64,000 bases of DNA, taken from assembly GCA_024349245.1 (NCBI GenBank), contig JALDNG010000048.1, positions 3,212,501 to 3,276,500 of the forward strand, written 5' to 3'. Positions 46,901-58,869 of the stretch are shown in pieces (the first letter of the stretch is position 1; each line of letters begins with the position of its first letter). The notes under the pieces were generated by a model. The model had not been told where the DNA came from, ran no database searches, and worked only from the letters and a program-made list of their open reading frames with translations. This DNA is from Neodontobutis hainanensis (lineage: Eukaryota; Chordata; Actinopteri; Gobiiformes; Odontobutidae). Made by a program: the position numbers and the translations under genes.

Positions 46901-49900
46901 TTTGAATTCCTCCACTTGAAGCAGAATTTCTCCACCAACCAGAAGTGGACAAGCCACCCTTTTCCGGGAGAACCATGGCCTCGGGCTTGGAGGTGCTAAT
47001 CCTCATCCCAGCAGCTTCACACTCTGCTGCTCAGCCATCAAGACAATATAATCTGCAAAATGCAGAGACAAGATCCTGTGGTTCCCAAACCGGACTCCCT
47101 CCGGCCCCTGGTTGCACCTAGAAAAAAATAATGAACAGGACTGGGCAGTCCTGCGAGGCTCCAACAGGCGCCGGAAACAAGTCTGACTTACTTTGTCTAG
47201 CTTCCTCCCCTGCCATCGGATCCAACTTACAACCATGTAGTGATTAATTGACAGCTCTGCCCCTCTCTTCACCTGAGTTTGCTAGACGTACAGCCGGAGG
47301 TCAGATGAAACGACCACAGTCAATCATCAATCTCCAGCCTAGAGTGTCCTGGTGCCACGTGCACTGGTGGACACCCTTATGCTTAAACATGGTGTTTATT
47401 ATTGACAAACTGTGACTAGCACTGAAGTCCAATAACAGAAACACTGCAGGGGTTCAGATTGGCGGAGCTGTTTCTCCCAATCACGCCCCTCCAAGTGTCA
47501 CTGTCCCTAGTTGGAGCACTTTCCAGAACACTTTCCAGAGACTCCAAGAAGGCCGGGTACTCTGCACTGCCATTTGGCCCATAAGCACAAACAACACAAA
47601 AATGACCCAAAGGCGCATGTCCACCAGGCGCATGTCCACCACCTACCGAGGAGTTGGGCTGCATAGCCCAAGCTGTACGTGAAGGTGAGCCCAACTATCT
47701 CTAGTCAATACCCCTTAACCTCCCACACAAGCTCAGGCTTTTGACCCAGCAAGGTGAAATTCCATGTCCCTGGCGCCAGATTCCGTGTCCAGGGATTGCA
47801 TGGGAGGTCGGCCCAATGTTGCTCCTTCAGGCTAAGCCCGGCTGGGCCCTGAAGGTTAAGACCAGCACCATGCGAGCCCCAACCCTGGACCTTTTTCCAG
47901 GGTGGAGCCCCGGCTGTGCCATACCGGGCGAAATCAAGGTCCTTTTGACTTTTCCTAAGGGAATCTGAATTGATCTTTTTAGTCCTGAGAGTCTTAATTA
48001 GCATCTCTCTATATTTCCATGTCTCATATTGTAATAGCCTTGTATCTGTTGACCTATCCAACTCTCCTTCTCCTCCCTGCCTTAATTGTTTTCTTCCTCC
48101 ACAACAAAACAGGCAGCTAACATTCCTTTGGTCTGCGAACTGGGCATCGACAAACTCTCATTCGATGATTTCTCTTTGGACGTGGATGCCATGATTACAG
48201 CTGCTTTGCGAATGTTTATGGAGTTGGGAATGGTGCAGAAATTTAAGATTGATTATGAGGTGAGACCCCTGACACATAGTTTCCACCTTTGAGACTTGTT
48301 TGATTTGCCCTGAATGCTGCTCCATTGGTTTTTGGTTCATTGTAACAATTGTTGGCCCGCGTGTTCATCTGTGTCTGTCCTACCTTGCAGACACTGTGCA
48401 GATGGCTGCTGACAGTCCGAAAAAACTACAGAATGGTTCTCTATCACAACTGGAGACATGCCTTTAACGTCTGTCAATGCATGTTTGCTATGCTGACGGT
48501 AAATCATTTTAAACTATTCAAACAAAGGGAAATAACTAAATGCATTAAACAAACAGGGATATTGTAATTGCAGCAGTTTAGAGAAAAAGCTATGTCAGAG
48601 AAACAAATTAGTTCCTATGAAGGAACTGATTGGGATGGAAACATAGAAGACATTCAAAATTGGGCAGAGAAAAACACCTGTCTATGGATGTCTGTACTGA
48701 AAATGATGCTAAGACAGCCATTTTGCACAATTCCTGCAAACTACAGATATTAGTTTTTGTAGTTTTGTAGTCACAAGAGTGACTTCTGTTCTCTCCTGTA
48801 CCATCAGGTCCTCTTATTCAGGCCCTTGGGACATGCCACTATCACACAAAAAAGCCTATATAGACACCAGAGTGTAGTTTATTTAATCAAGTGCAGCATT
48901 TCTTTGTGGTGTCCCATCTGATTATTGGCAGAGGAAAACAAAATAGTAATGTGTAAGCTGTTCCGGGCCGCTCCACTCTCCTGCCATGTGTTCTAATAAG
49001 TAGGCTGAGGACTGTGCTATCGTTGCTCCTATCGCCACAATGACCTATAGTGACTCACTCTGCACATGGTCTCCAGAACCCTTTCATCCAAGCCATAAAT
49101 CTCACTGCGTGACTGCGTTACTGCAGTCCCAGTGGCATTTTAGGGAGATACTGTTTTTTAAAAAGATGCTGCTGTTTGACTGTTTTCCACTTTTATTCAG
49201 TGTTTTACTAATAGCATTAAAAGATAAGAAAAAAACTAAAAGACGTGCTGCTGTGGCATTGTTGTTTTCTTACTTTGTTGATTTTTCTCTGTGCCAATCA
49301 GACGGCAGGTTTTCAAGAAACTCTGACAGAGGTCGAGATCCTGGCCCTCATTGTAGGCTGCGTGTGTCATGACTTGGACCACCGTGGCACCAACAATGCT
49401 TTTCAGGCAAAGTAAGCTCTCTTCTTGTCTCTTACACATTAAGACCCTGCCGCCTACACAGTATTTATTGTATGTTTTTCCACCTGCCGCAGTCTGCAGT
49501 AGTCTAACCCAGATCAGCAAGTGTCACGTTGTGTAAGGCTTATTTAATTAGGGTTTGTTTAACAAAGGCGAATGTTATCTGGAGCATCAATCATTCTAAT
49601 GGAATTGCATTTTGAAGTAGCTTATAGTCCCAATGCATTAAAATATCAATCTGAGCAAATGTAGCTACCTTTATTACCCTGTGCCTGAATGGTGCTTGTA
49701 ATCCCCTTAGATATCAGCTGCAGTTTATTTCACACCTTTTACATCTTTTATTGCCTTCCGTTCATAAAAAAAAGTTGGGGAATGAAACCACAGATTGTGT
49801 TAACTATTTAACTATGTTATTGTTTTTTCTTGTGTGTCAGGACGGGTTCAGCTCTGGCCCTGCTTTATGGGACCTCTGCGACACTGGAACACCACCACTT

Positions 49901-52900
49901 CAACCATGCTGTTATGATCCTACAGAGCGAGGTGCAACATGTTCCCACATGTTCTCTGCTGCTGCAATGCAGTTTATGAATGTGTCTTTTCAACATATCA
50001 CATCTCTACTTATATAATTTGGAAAAAAATTAAAAGTCTAGCTTTTGAGGAAAATAATCTGAGATACACTTCACACTGTGGGGATATGCTTGAAGTTATT
50101 GAACTCTTAAATCTCCTGCCAATAAAAAAAAGTCTGTATATTCCCCTGGGAGCACTGTCTACAGTGAAATTCAACAGTGGAAGGAACTTTGGCATCTGAA
50201 ATTTGCAATGTTCCTGATCTTCAGTCCTGGCCACCCCATGCTCCAGATATGCTTGTCTAAAGTTTAATTGGTTGTTGGTCACTACAGATTGTCTAAGAAG
50301 AAAATATTCATCAAAGATAAAGTGGAGGAGAACACTTAACAGAATTTAGTTAGAGCTATCACTTTTCCACTTTTCAGTTTTATCTTACAGCAGCACTTAA
50401 TATAAACTGCATACTCGCTTGGATGTATGAAAATTGATCAACAATCTACCTCACAACCAAAAGTTCTTCTATGCCAAAAACATCACTGTTTCTTTGCACT
50501 TTCTAAATTAAAAAAGAATGCTACAGCCCAGTTTCATACAAGGAAAAAAACAGATCATTGCCCAGTTTGCCTTAAGGAAAACATGTGCTGCTGTATATGA
50601 GTGAGTAAACAAATGGCTCAAGCTGCCCTCAAATCAATGTAATTACGGAGACGATAGATTTGGTGGTAATTGGTTGAGAGAGACATTTTACCAGGTGACT
50701 GCGTTCGTATGAGGCTGTAATTAAAGACATTTTGAGGGAGCAGCTGAAGAAGAGGCTTAGTGGAGTAGGTTCCAGTGGCTTCATTATCACGGTGCTGACA
50801 GCACAGTAAGCTGAACAATGTTTGCTTGGAATATCATAATGGCTTCTGTTGATAGTGGGGTTGAACCACTGGCGTCCTATTAACATATAAATGAATAGTA
50901 CGGCTAATTCGAGGAGAAGAGGAAGCTCAATTCAATCCAGCAGTCCACCAGTCTATACAAAACCCTTAATTAAAATGTAAACTTTTAAAACATCACTCCC
51001 TCCTTTTGTCTCTCTCGACTTCCTTCTGTCATTCACACTTTCTCTTTCTCACCGGCCTCCCTTCATTGTCCCATTGTAACAGGAAGCCTTTATGTCTCGG
51101 CTGGTTGAATATTTCATGGGAACACATGAGCTGATGGCAGAACCACAGCTGCAGAGATGGTCCATAGTCTCACCCAACTGGACAAACATTTTTCTTTTTT
51201 TTTTACACAAGTCTTATTCATTATCATTCCCTACCATCTTACCCTCATCCTGTGTTTTCCCCCTGGCCTCTGGAGAAGGGGTAAGTGGTGGATATATAAT
51301 CCATGATGGTAGAGATGTTGCTTACTTATTAAGAGCTTCTTGGAGAAACAAGAAAGGGGCTTCTATTGTTTCTTATGTTTCTTACATTTAATTTCATTAC
51401 TGTAGTGCTTTTTTCTTTTTCTTTTTTTTTTTAATGCAGTGCAAATAAAATAAAAATGCAGCTTATTGTTCTAAGACCACAGCAACTGACTTTATATGAT
51501 GCTGAGTGACAAGGTTACTTACTAGTTGATTAATGTAGCCTGACAGAGTTTATTTTATTGCAAAATTCGCATTCTCACTCTTTTTGTATTTGCCTCCACA
51601 GGGCCACAATATTTTCTCCAACCTGTCATCCACAGAGTATGGCGACCTCATGCAGCTGCTCAAACAGTCCATTCTGGCCACGGATCTCACGCTCTACTTC
51701 GAGTATGTTTCCGTCCAAACACACAGCCACATCATTAACAATGAAGCACACTGATGGCCACTAACTGACTGCTGAATACACAGTTTACACAGGGTTCTTT
51801 TAGCTGATACCGCCCCCTTGTGGATTCCGACAAAAATTACACCTGTGACTTGATCTCTGTTGTAGGAACAGGAATACATTCTTTGAACTGGTCAGTAAAG
51901 GGGAGTATAACTGGAACGTGAAGGGTCACAGAGACATGTGCAGGTAAGGCCTACATTTAACATATTTGAGAAAGGCTTGAATATATAAGGAAGGTCTTGG
52001 ATTGGTCTTTGCTATGCCAAAATCTTTTTCTTTTTCTTAAATACCTGTAAATACAATGATGGCCAAAATTATTAGAACACCTGACAAGTAATGATTTTCT
52101 TTTGCCTCCATGATTTAATTTCATTATATTTATGAGGCATGCTTTGAGCACAACAAATATCAGCTGAAGTAAGTCCTACTGTTTTTAGCCGCTTTAACAT
52201 TTGGTATGTCCACCTTTTGCAGAAATTACAGCAGCACGTCTCTCTGGCATAATGTCAATATATCTCTTGAGAATTTCAACACAAATGGCTTCTCCTGTGA
52301 AAGAACAAGATTATGTGACAGTGAAATAAGCCTAGTTTTGTTTTAAAGAAAATTGTCTAAATCTCTTTATGACAGCTCTATTATATGTTTTTTTTTTAGA
52401 TCATAATGATGACTTTGTAGATATTTTGTTTGTTTATTGGGTATTTTAATGGCCAATTCAACAGAAACAACTGAAACTTCTTAAAAGTGTTCTAATCATT
52501 TTTGGCCACCACTGTATGTCCATGCATAGTTTTCTTCCTTTTTTAGTCTTCTTTCTTTTCAGCATGTATGCAATACTTACATAGAGTTGTTTTTTACATT
52601 TACCTATAGTCAAGTAATTGGCCACTAAATAACCTCCTCTGAATTTATACTTTATATTAATTTTTAGTGTTGAAACTTAATTGGTTGGGGATCTTTTTCC
52701 AGATCTATGATGATGACTGCATGTGACCTGGGTGCTGTGACTAAACCATGGGACATCTCCAAAAAGGTCAGAACGTACAAGCCATTTTGATGACAGGGAA
52801 GATTGAAGGATGTTGTCTTGATGCCCTCTGTGTTTGCAGGTGGCAGAGCTGGTGACCAGTGAGTTCTTCGAGCAGGGCGATCGGGAGAGATCCGAATTGA

Positions 52901-55900
52901 AGCTCACACCCTCGGTGAGTAAAATGTCTTTTCTGCTTTTGTGCTTTTTTCCGCAGCCCATCTCCCGCTCCTCTGTGACCTCCACGCGCTGATGCTGCTG
53001 ATGAAGATATATATCCTCCGCAGTTCCAAACATACTGACTGCGTAAGAAACATGAGAGTGTAGTGTGAGAAAAGTGTATTGTCAGCTTGACCACTTTACT
53101 GGGTCGCTTGGCCGCCAAGAGCAAACTGTGGACTATGGAAATTATTCTTTAAAAAAATCTGAAGCACAGCAATTACTTACAACAATGAAGCGTTATATAA
53201 AATCAAAAGCATTTGCCTTGTTAACACTGGTGAGAGATTCTGGTCCAAAAGATGCTAGTGACGCATTTACATGGATTGAAACAGGTTTTTAGTTTGATGG
53301 GGAAGCTTTGAAGTGTGAACTGTATTGAAAGTTCTTAAAGGTTAAAACACACCGCAATTAATGGCTGTTGACTAATCGAAGTGCGCCACATTGCCTCTGA
53401 AATAAGTCATGCAGTAGCCTCAGGTCCGCTGCTCGTGTCAAACCTTTAGCGCTGTATGTGTGGGCGTAGGGAAATGAAATATTAACTTCTAAGTCGTAGC
53501 CCAGTAACTATCTCTGAAGCACAGCCTCGGCAGAGCCTCTTAAGTTGAAACTGCAGAGCAATTGTGAGCAGAAAATGTGTCAGAAATAAATGTGGATGGG
53601 TTTTGTGCATAAGAGCAAGCCATATTGTGTTGGGAATCACAGAGTAGAACACAATATGATACACGTCAAGTCTGCCTACAATAATGATAATTCTATGGTA
53701 CAGCGATTCATCAAAACTCATCTCTTATCTCTAATATATTACAGTGTCTGTCTGTCCCTCACAACTGACACTTGCCCATGTTCCAAGAACCACCTTGTCA
53801 GTTTCCCAGTATAGTCGCAGTATTGTACCATGACAGGGAAACCACTTAAAGATGAAAGCGAGAAAAGACAATTTGGAAATCAAGTGTACACTTCTGTGTT
53901 GCAGGCTATCTTCGATCGAAACAGGAAGGACGAGTTGCCGGGGCTTCAGCTGGAATGGATTGATGGAATTTGTGCGCCGCTCTACGAGGTAACACTCACT
54001 ATCCTGCCGTGTGGCCTTCGCCGTCACGCATTCCCTCTCCCTCTGACATCAGTCGACGCTTCTGTCCTTCATCGGCCATTGTGCCTCACTGCCGCTGACG
54101 CCAGCGTGCAAACTGTCACCCACAACTATTCAATGTTTTTTCCCCTTTTCAGAAATGAGTTTGTATTGAAGGCTTTGAACATGACTTCAAGGTTGCATCC
54201 TGTTCTTCTGAGAAAAAGTGAGAGAAATGAAGCTCAGAGCTCGCGGTGTGTGAATAGAACTGAGATATTGGACGAGTTAATTCTCTACAGTACTGTACTT
54301 TGGGCTTCACTGAAACAACAGCTGACTTTTGACAGTTTTTTGGTGGAACTTTATTTTACAGCTCTGCTTTAGCTGAGTAATGGATGTATAAGAATATAAT
54401 AATAAACTAGATTTTAGTACTTTCAACTAAATTAGCCTTGTAAGATCTCACAATCAGCACAAGACCATACAGATCTACATTTCTACTTTATTTAATGAAA
54501 ATGTCAAACTTTACTGAAAATAAAGGAGCTAAAGCTGACCTTTCCACCACGTTCTCTATTTCTTAAAAACATTGCCACTGATTTTGGGAAATAACCAATA
54601 AGTGAGAAATGAAAGACAGCCTGCTGCAACAAAAAAATTTAACTTACACTGATTTTCTTTGTTGGTGCTACCGTAGATTTTACCTCTGCGAACGTGAGTA
54701 AAGTGTTACTTTTTGGAGGTATTAATGGAAATCTACACCGTGCTCTTGCCAGGGTTGTATTGTGTGTGTGTGTGTTTCTGAATGACGTCAAAGACTCATC
54801 TGCCCCTCCCATCATCGGTTGTGTGGGAGGAAGAAGAAGAAGAAGAAAGCTGACTTACTGAGCCCTGTTAAAATTGTTGGAGGTAAATTTATGAAAGGAG
54901 CTGTAAAAAAGAAGCCAAGGGCTGTGCCACACAGTGGAAGTGCACATTTTTACCAAAGATATGAAATTCTTTTTGAAGAAGGGGAAGACGGACCCTTGAT
55001 TGTGATTATAAATGATTACAGGGTTAGTGTCAAAAGTTGGAGCGCAATAATCTCCTTTCTGCTGCGCACCATTGTTACCATCTGTGTAGCCGTGATATAA
55101 AAAAAGCATCAAAGCGCTGTGTTGTCTGCGTGGGGTGGGGTTTGTTTCCACATTGCCTCACGCCACGGCTGATGTTTGGAGAATACAGATACAGAGCTCA
55201 CAATCATGCAGCTGCCAATTAAAGTTGCAAAAAGGGGGGAAGAACAGAGGAAGAACAGAGGAATTTCAGAGGCGGCGGGGTTTTCAGCTGTAGGCGGAAG
55301 AGATCCCCTCGTTGATCTGGCTGATCTCCTTCTCCTGGTGGTGGTTCAGGACTTTGTGGAATATTAATCCCTCTCCATTATATAACCCAGGATCTGTGAA
55401 TCCCAGCTGATGACAATGTGGAGTACCTCAGTAGAATAACGATAACTGTGTCCCACAGTGGAGAGGTGCAGGGAAAGTGAGTTACAAAGCTATAAAAATT
55501 AAGATGGCCACTGGACAATTATAGCTTTATGTAGGGTGAACATTCACAGAGCCACCACAAAGCCAGTAACACCGCACACAGCACTCACATTAAGCAGTCC
55601 AAGCTATCCCCTCACACCAAATCGATGCAAAGCAAATGGAAATCAATTTAGTGTGCAGGTAAAGTGCCTCAGAATTAGTAGCTCACACATTCCAGTAATT
55701 ACAGCATTATGAATTATTTAGTGGCATTGTTTTCATAATAAAGATGTGGCATTATGGAGCTGTGTTACCACCTACACAACAGTTCTTCTGTTCATTTCCC
55801 AGTGTAGCCATATTGACAAACCTACTTATTTATTTAGTACACTTTTTTACCAAACATTCATTTGTGAAGTTTCAGTTTAATATCACTGTTTACCAACATA

Positions 55901-56715
55901 AAATGTACTCATACCTAATGTTATATGATCAAAATTGACAAACCAACCTATGGTTAGATTTGGTATTTATGAACTATCTACCTAAACTGTAATAAAGCAC
56001 TGCCAAAGCACTGTTACACTAAAGAAAAGCTTTTGTTTTGTGAGCGGGAGCTGTGCCCACGTTCCATTTCCATATGAAGAAGGGTTAATGAAACAATAAC
56101 TAATTACACAGACCTCTGTGGAAATCCAATAGACAATGTTCACAGAACAGAGGGAACAAAATCCCCTTGTCTCTCAGGTAATTTATTAAATGGTGGATGA
56201 CAGCTTGTATTTGAGCTCGAATATTCTGCTGCTTCCAGTTCAACATTAACATACAACAATAAGAGCACTAATCTCAGTCACACATGTGCTCTAATCTTTT
56301 CACTGCAGCCCTCTGCCGGCTGTATGTAGTCTTATTCTTGTTTTGTTTTATGTTTAACCCATAGTGCATTTGATGAATGATGTCCTGCTGTTCATGCTCA
56401 TACTGTGTTTATCCTATATGTCAGCTATTAAAAAGGCTCCTTCTTCATTCTCATCAGTCTTCTCCTTCTTCCTTTCTCTAGACTCTGGTCAAGTTGAATC
56501 CTAAACTTCAGCCAATGCTTGATATGATCAAAGCTAACAGGGTCAAATGGGATGAACTAAACCTGAAGAGACAACGCGGCCAGTGTGTTGCAGCCCCAGC
56601 AAGCTCCTGCAGCGGTGAAAGTCCAGAACCAAGTTCCGGCGCTGGGGCCAAAATGTGCAGCACACCTTGCTGTAGCAGTGCCACTGAAGGCACACCGTCC
56701 AAACCCATTAGTTAG
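33234..56715 (+). CDS. pde11a: Dual-specificity cAMP/cGMP phosphodiesterase 11A, long form
   Basis: Hydrolyses cAMP and cGMP in the cytosol. Exons: 33234-34025, 35132-35290, 40333-40422, 41043-41183, 41329-41393, 42710-42842, 43357-43432, 44443-44510, 44583-44675, 45405-45455, 48113-48259, 48391-48498, 49302-49411, 49841-49931, 51602-51702, 51866-51943, 52703-52766, 52840-52914, 53905-53988, 56482-56715; 2760 nt = 919 aa (human PDE11A4 933). Tandem GAF domains occupy about residues 168-345 and 350-515, the HD-type catalytic domain about 590-845. Metal-binding motifs are YHNWRHAF (His about 624) and HDLDHRGTNN (about 664). The start was chosen because FLDSHPELFEDYL matches the long human isoform. 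The N-terminal phosphosite RRAS (Ser81) is kept. The C-terminal 40 residues are Ser/Cys-rich and diverge from mammals. It is tail-to-tail with agps. Confidence 0.97.
34026..35131 (+). other. pde11a intron 1, no gene seen
   Basis: About 1.1 kb of AT-rich intron. Exon 1 reads open for 21 more codons past its donor, but the donor CAG/GTGCCT is required to keep the PDE11 sequence. Confidence 0.6.
35916..36006. repeat. Common fish dispersed repeat fragment
   Basis: The ATTTATATAGCGCTTTCCTG ... CAAAGCGCTTTACATTGTG ... CATTCACACACATTCACTC pattern is seen throughout fish genomes, probably as part of a retroposon tail. A shorter, poorer relative occurs near 1316-1350. The family cannot be named from sequence alone. 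Confidence 0.55.
39188..39229. repeat. (ATTC)n simple repeat
   Basis: Tetranucleotide repeat with two interrupting ATGC units, in pde11a intron 2. Confidence 0.85.
40888..40956. repeat. (ATT)n microsatellite
   Basis: About 23 ATT units with two AGT interruptions, in pde11a intron 3, some 90 bases before exon 4. Confidence 0.95.
41394..42709 (+). other. pde11a intron 5, no gene seen
   Basis: A 1.3 kb intron splitting the GAF-B coding sequence. No exon or transposon recognised. The neighbouring introns 6 (42843-43356) and 7 (43433-44442) are likewise empty. Confidence 0.55.
45456..46461 (+). other. pde11a intron 10, part before the LINE
   Basis: AT-rich intron sequence; nothing recognised. 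Confidence 0.5.
46462..47960 (-). mobile_element. Degraded fish LINE (non-LTR retrotransposon) with internal deletion
   Basis: It is antisense to pde11a in intron 10. The minus strand shows, in order, an endonuclease-region piece (EYPAFLESLESVLESAPT, then TWRGVIGRN), a following piece NTMFKHKGVHQCTWHQ at about 47340-47395, a KRGAELS ... VVSWIRWQGRKLD stretch, then abruptly the reverse-transcriptase box FADYIVLMA (normally FADD) near 47040. The 3' part includes MTERTRS ... MSFLHRVAG, and the tail is (GATG)5 (plus-strand CATC at 46462-46481). Stops, frameshifts and the loss of most of the RT domain make it dead. The fish Rex families are the likely source; the clade (RTE/Rex3 or Rex1-Babar) is unresolved. 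Confidence 0.85.
48499..49301 (+). other. pde11a intron 12, no gene seen
   Basis: Intron lying between the two metal-binding motifs of the catalytic domain. No other feature. Confidence 0.55.
49932..51601 (+). other. pde11a intron 14, no gene seen
   Basis: A 1.7 kb intron. A plus-strand frame at 51092-51391 and others on the minus strand have no family resemblance. Confidence 0.55.
51810..51823 (-). promoter_or_regulatory. CTCF-like motif in pde11a intron 15
   Basis: Minus-strand CCACAAGGGGGCGG matches 13 of 14 positions of CCASYAGRKGGCRS. It sits in the 163-bp intron between exons 15 and 16. Motif evidence only. Confidence 0.4.
52054..52514. mobile_element. Non-autonomous Tc1/mariner-type element, 461 bp
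   Basis: The left end reads CAATGATGGCCAAAATTATT and the right end, read inward, CAGTGGTGGCCAAAAATGAT. The two arms continue alike to AGAACAC (about 27 bases, one indel). TA dinucleotides flank both ends (52052-52053 and 52515-52516), as expected for Tc1/mariner target duplication. The interior has no transposase frame. It makes up about 60% of the 759-bp pde11a intron 16. Confidence 0.82.
52915..53904 (+). other. pde11a intron 18, no gene seen
   Basis: One kilobase of intron. The long frame that starts at 53830 is exon 19 read through on both sides, not a separate gene. Confidence 0.55.
53989..56481 (+). other. pde11a intron 19 (2.5 kb), no gene seen
   Basis: It contains a short purine tract (GAA)n near 54831-54847. 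No exon or mobile element recognised. Confidence 0.55.
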
Positions 56716-58215
56716 CTTCCAATGCTGCCAATGGCTCCTAAGCTTCTTTCCTCTTAAATGCAGCCTGCAGAGAAAGTGGTGCAGTACATGCAGAGATTCT
56801 TGAGCTCTGCTCCTTGCATTTGCAACTAGATGAGCTTTAGACTTGAGTGCAGCTCTATGAGTGAGGGGTTCTGCTCCCTTCAGTTTTCGTGGACTGAAGG
56901 CTGCTCAGAGATGTGTTTGGCAAGCTTGTCGGAGCAGATATAAATCAGCTGATGCCACCATGACAGTAAGAAATCTCAAACCGCTGTGTCACATGTCAAC
57001 AGTGAGCTAACACAAACTTTTCTGGGCATTGCACAGATTTCAAGCACAAGGCAAAAGGATTATCTGCCTCGTGTGTGGTTCTTTTGCAGTCAGTGCATCC
57101 TTTATTCGCACATTTTGTCTGGGATAAAAGTAATTTTTTGTAAATGTGTATATAGGCTATTGAAATGATGTTATTTACAAGTGCTGTTGAAACGTACGCT
57201 CTGGATTGTAATTTGATTGTGAAGGATGAAAGAGTGCAGGAACAGCAGGAACCTGTGACAGTGCTTGCAATGCAAATTGAGTGCTCCCTTCCCTCCCCTC
57301 CTGTGCCTTGTTTTAAAATCCTAATGTAAAATGCATGGCCTCCTCACCAAGATTCTGAGATAGAATGAAAATCCATGTTTAAACCTGAAGTATTTTTTGC
57401 CACAATTTGTAAAACCAATGAAATGCAATTATATTATTATACTATTGTAAGCTGCAAAACATTAACATTATAGTCATACAACTATATTTTACCCAGTTTT
57501 ATAAATGCAGGGTCTTCTCCCACAAACACACAATGTGCCTTGACATCATTCTAATATCACATTTTCTTTGTAGAAAAAAAAACTGTCAGTAACACACAAC
57601 CAACATTTGGCCTTTTTCAAAGCCCTCAAATGCTACAGAACGCTTCCACACTAACCCAACCCACACTGACATGTATTTGTACTGAAGTGCCCATATAACT
57701 CACAAGCTCTTGTTTTCAAATGTTCTATTTGTTTCCTTTCAGAGGTTATGCCTTATGACCTGTGTTGTAGCTTTGTTCATTGGAGTTGAAGATGTGACTG
57801 TGCACATTGTGTGGCATGGATCTGTGTGCTGCTGTATTTTAGTTGAAAAGCTGATCGTAATCCACTGAATACATTTCAATTGCATGTGCAGTATTTTAAT
57901 CCAACTACTTGCTAAGGATGTAGCAATTACGTGAGACGACAAATACCTCATACTATAAACTTTGTTTAAACCCATACGTTCACCCAAATGCATGATTTAA
58001 ACTCTTATTGCATCATGTTGTGCGTTATAAATATCGCCGTTCTATTTTTCTATTAGGTTTCCTCTGTGGCCAAGTTTTTGCAGTGTGTTCCTGTATTTCT
58101 TCTTTCCTGTCCTTGTATGGATTTCTTTATAGCAGGCTAAACTGAAAGAAACCTTAGGCATGAAACGGCAATGTGCAATGTTTCTTTAAATAAAAATATG
58201 CTGCTATAGGAAATG
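56716..58215 (+). other. pde11a: pde11a 3' UTR
   Basis: About 1.5 kb after the stop codon. AATAAA at 58189-58194 is the best polyadenylation signal. There is no trace of the intronless TTC30 genes that lie between PDE11A and AGPS in humans. Confidence 0.5.
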
Positions 58216-58869
58216 AGCTCTATTCTCAGCTCTCTACAGCTTTGTTTTTCCAGTGCTGTGCTGCCCTCACGTGGAGAATTGTAGGAGTAACATAATACAA
58301 ACATCTCAATGAAATACTGCATAGATGAGCAGATTTCACTAACATTTTGTCAGGATCTGGAAAATACACTCCATAGTACACACACCCACACACAGCGACA
58401 TATTAGTAACAGAAATTTTTTGCCATTCCAATTTGTAGCTTCCTTGAATTTCTGTGAATGAATCATTGACAATTTTTGCGTTTCATTCACACAATCCCAG
58501 GTATGACATTGAGAGGAGAGTTCTAGCCGCAGTGTTTCACAGTACAAGGCTTTTTGCTGATGATAGGTGGTAGTGACGTCAGTGAGCTGTGCGTGGGCTG
58601 CTGTGTGGGTGAAGATGACTTTCAAATGAGTCCATTTGTAAAATAAGCCTGCCAGGAAGCAAAAGACAGGCGGTACTAAACTGTTTGGAGCTGGGTGGAC
58701 TTCTAGTACAGTTGTAAAAGCAGAGAAGCCAAAAGAATCCTGCTCCAAGGCTCTGGCTGATCCCTCAAGCTGTGTCTGACAGTAGAAATAAGATCAGGCA
58801 CAGAAGAGCTAAATTAGAAATGTCATGTGCACAAAGGGGGAAAATAAAATATTTTTTATAAACACCAGT
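58216..58869. other. Convergent pde11a-agps intergenic space
   Basis: Short space between two converging 3' ends. A 132-codon minus-strand frame (58350-58748) has no recognisable domain, and its composition resembles non-coding sequence. Confidence 0.45.

Larger units (their letters stand above)
48113..53988 (+). other. pde11a: pde11a catalytic-domain exons
   Basis: Exons 11 to 19 encode the class I phosphodiesterase fold. Exon 12 supplies the first metal-ligand His (HNWRHAF) and exon 13 the HDLDHRGTNN motif; exon 14 has LEHHHFNHAVMIL; exon 17 the third conserved Asp in ACDLGAVTKPW; exon 19 ends with LQLEWIDGICAPLYE, containing the substrate-orienting glutamine of the family. No active-site residue appears to be missing. 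Confidence 0.92.

Noticed and set aside
53830..54372. 180-codon plus-strand frame
   Set aside because: It is pde11a exon 19 read through its acceptor and donor. Only the exon part has homology.
58350..58748. 132-codon minus-strand frame between pde11a and agps
   Set aside because: It lies in convergent 3' flanking DNA, with no domain or conserved motif.
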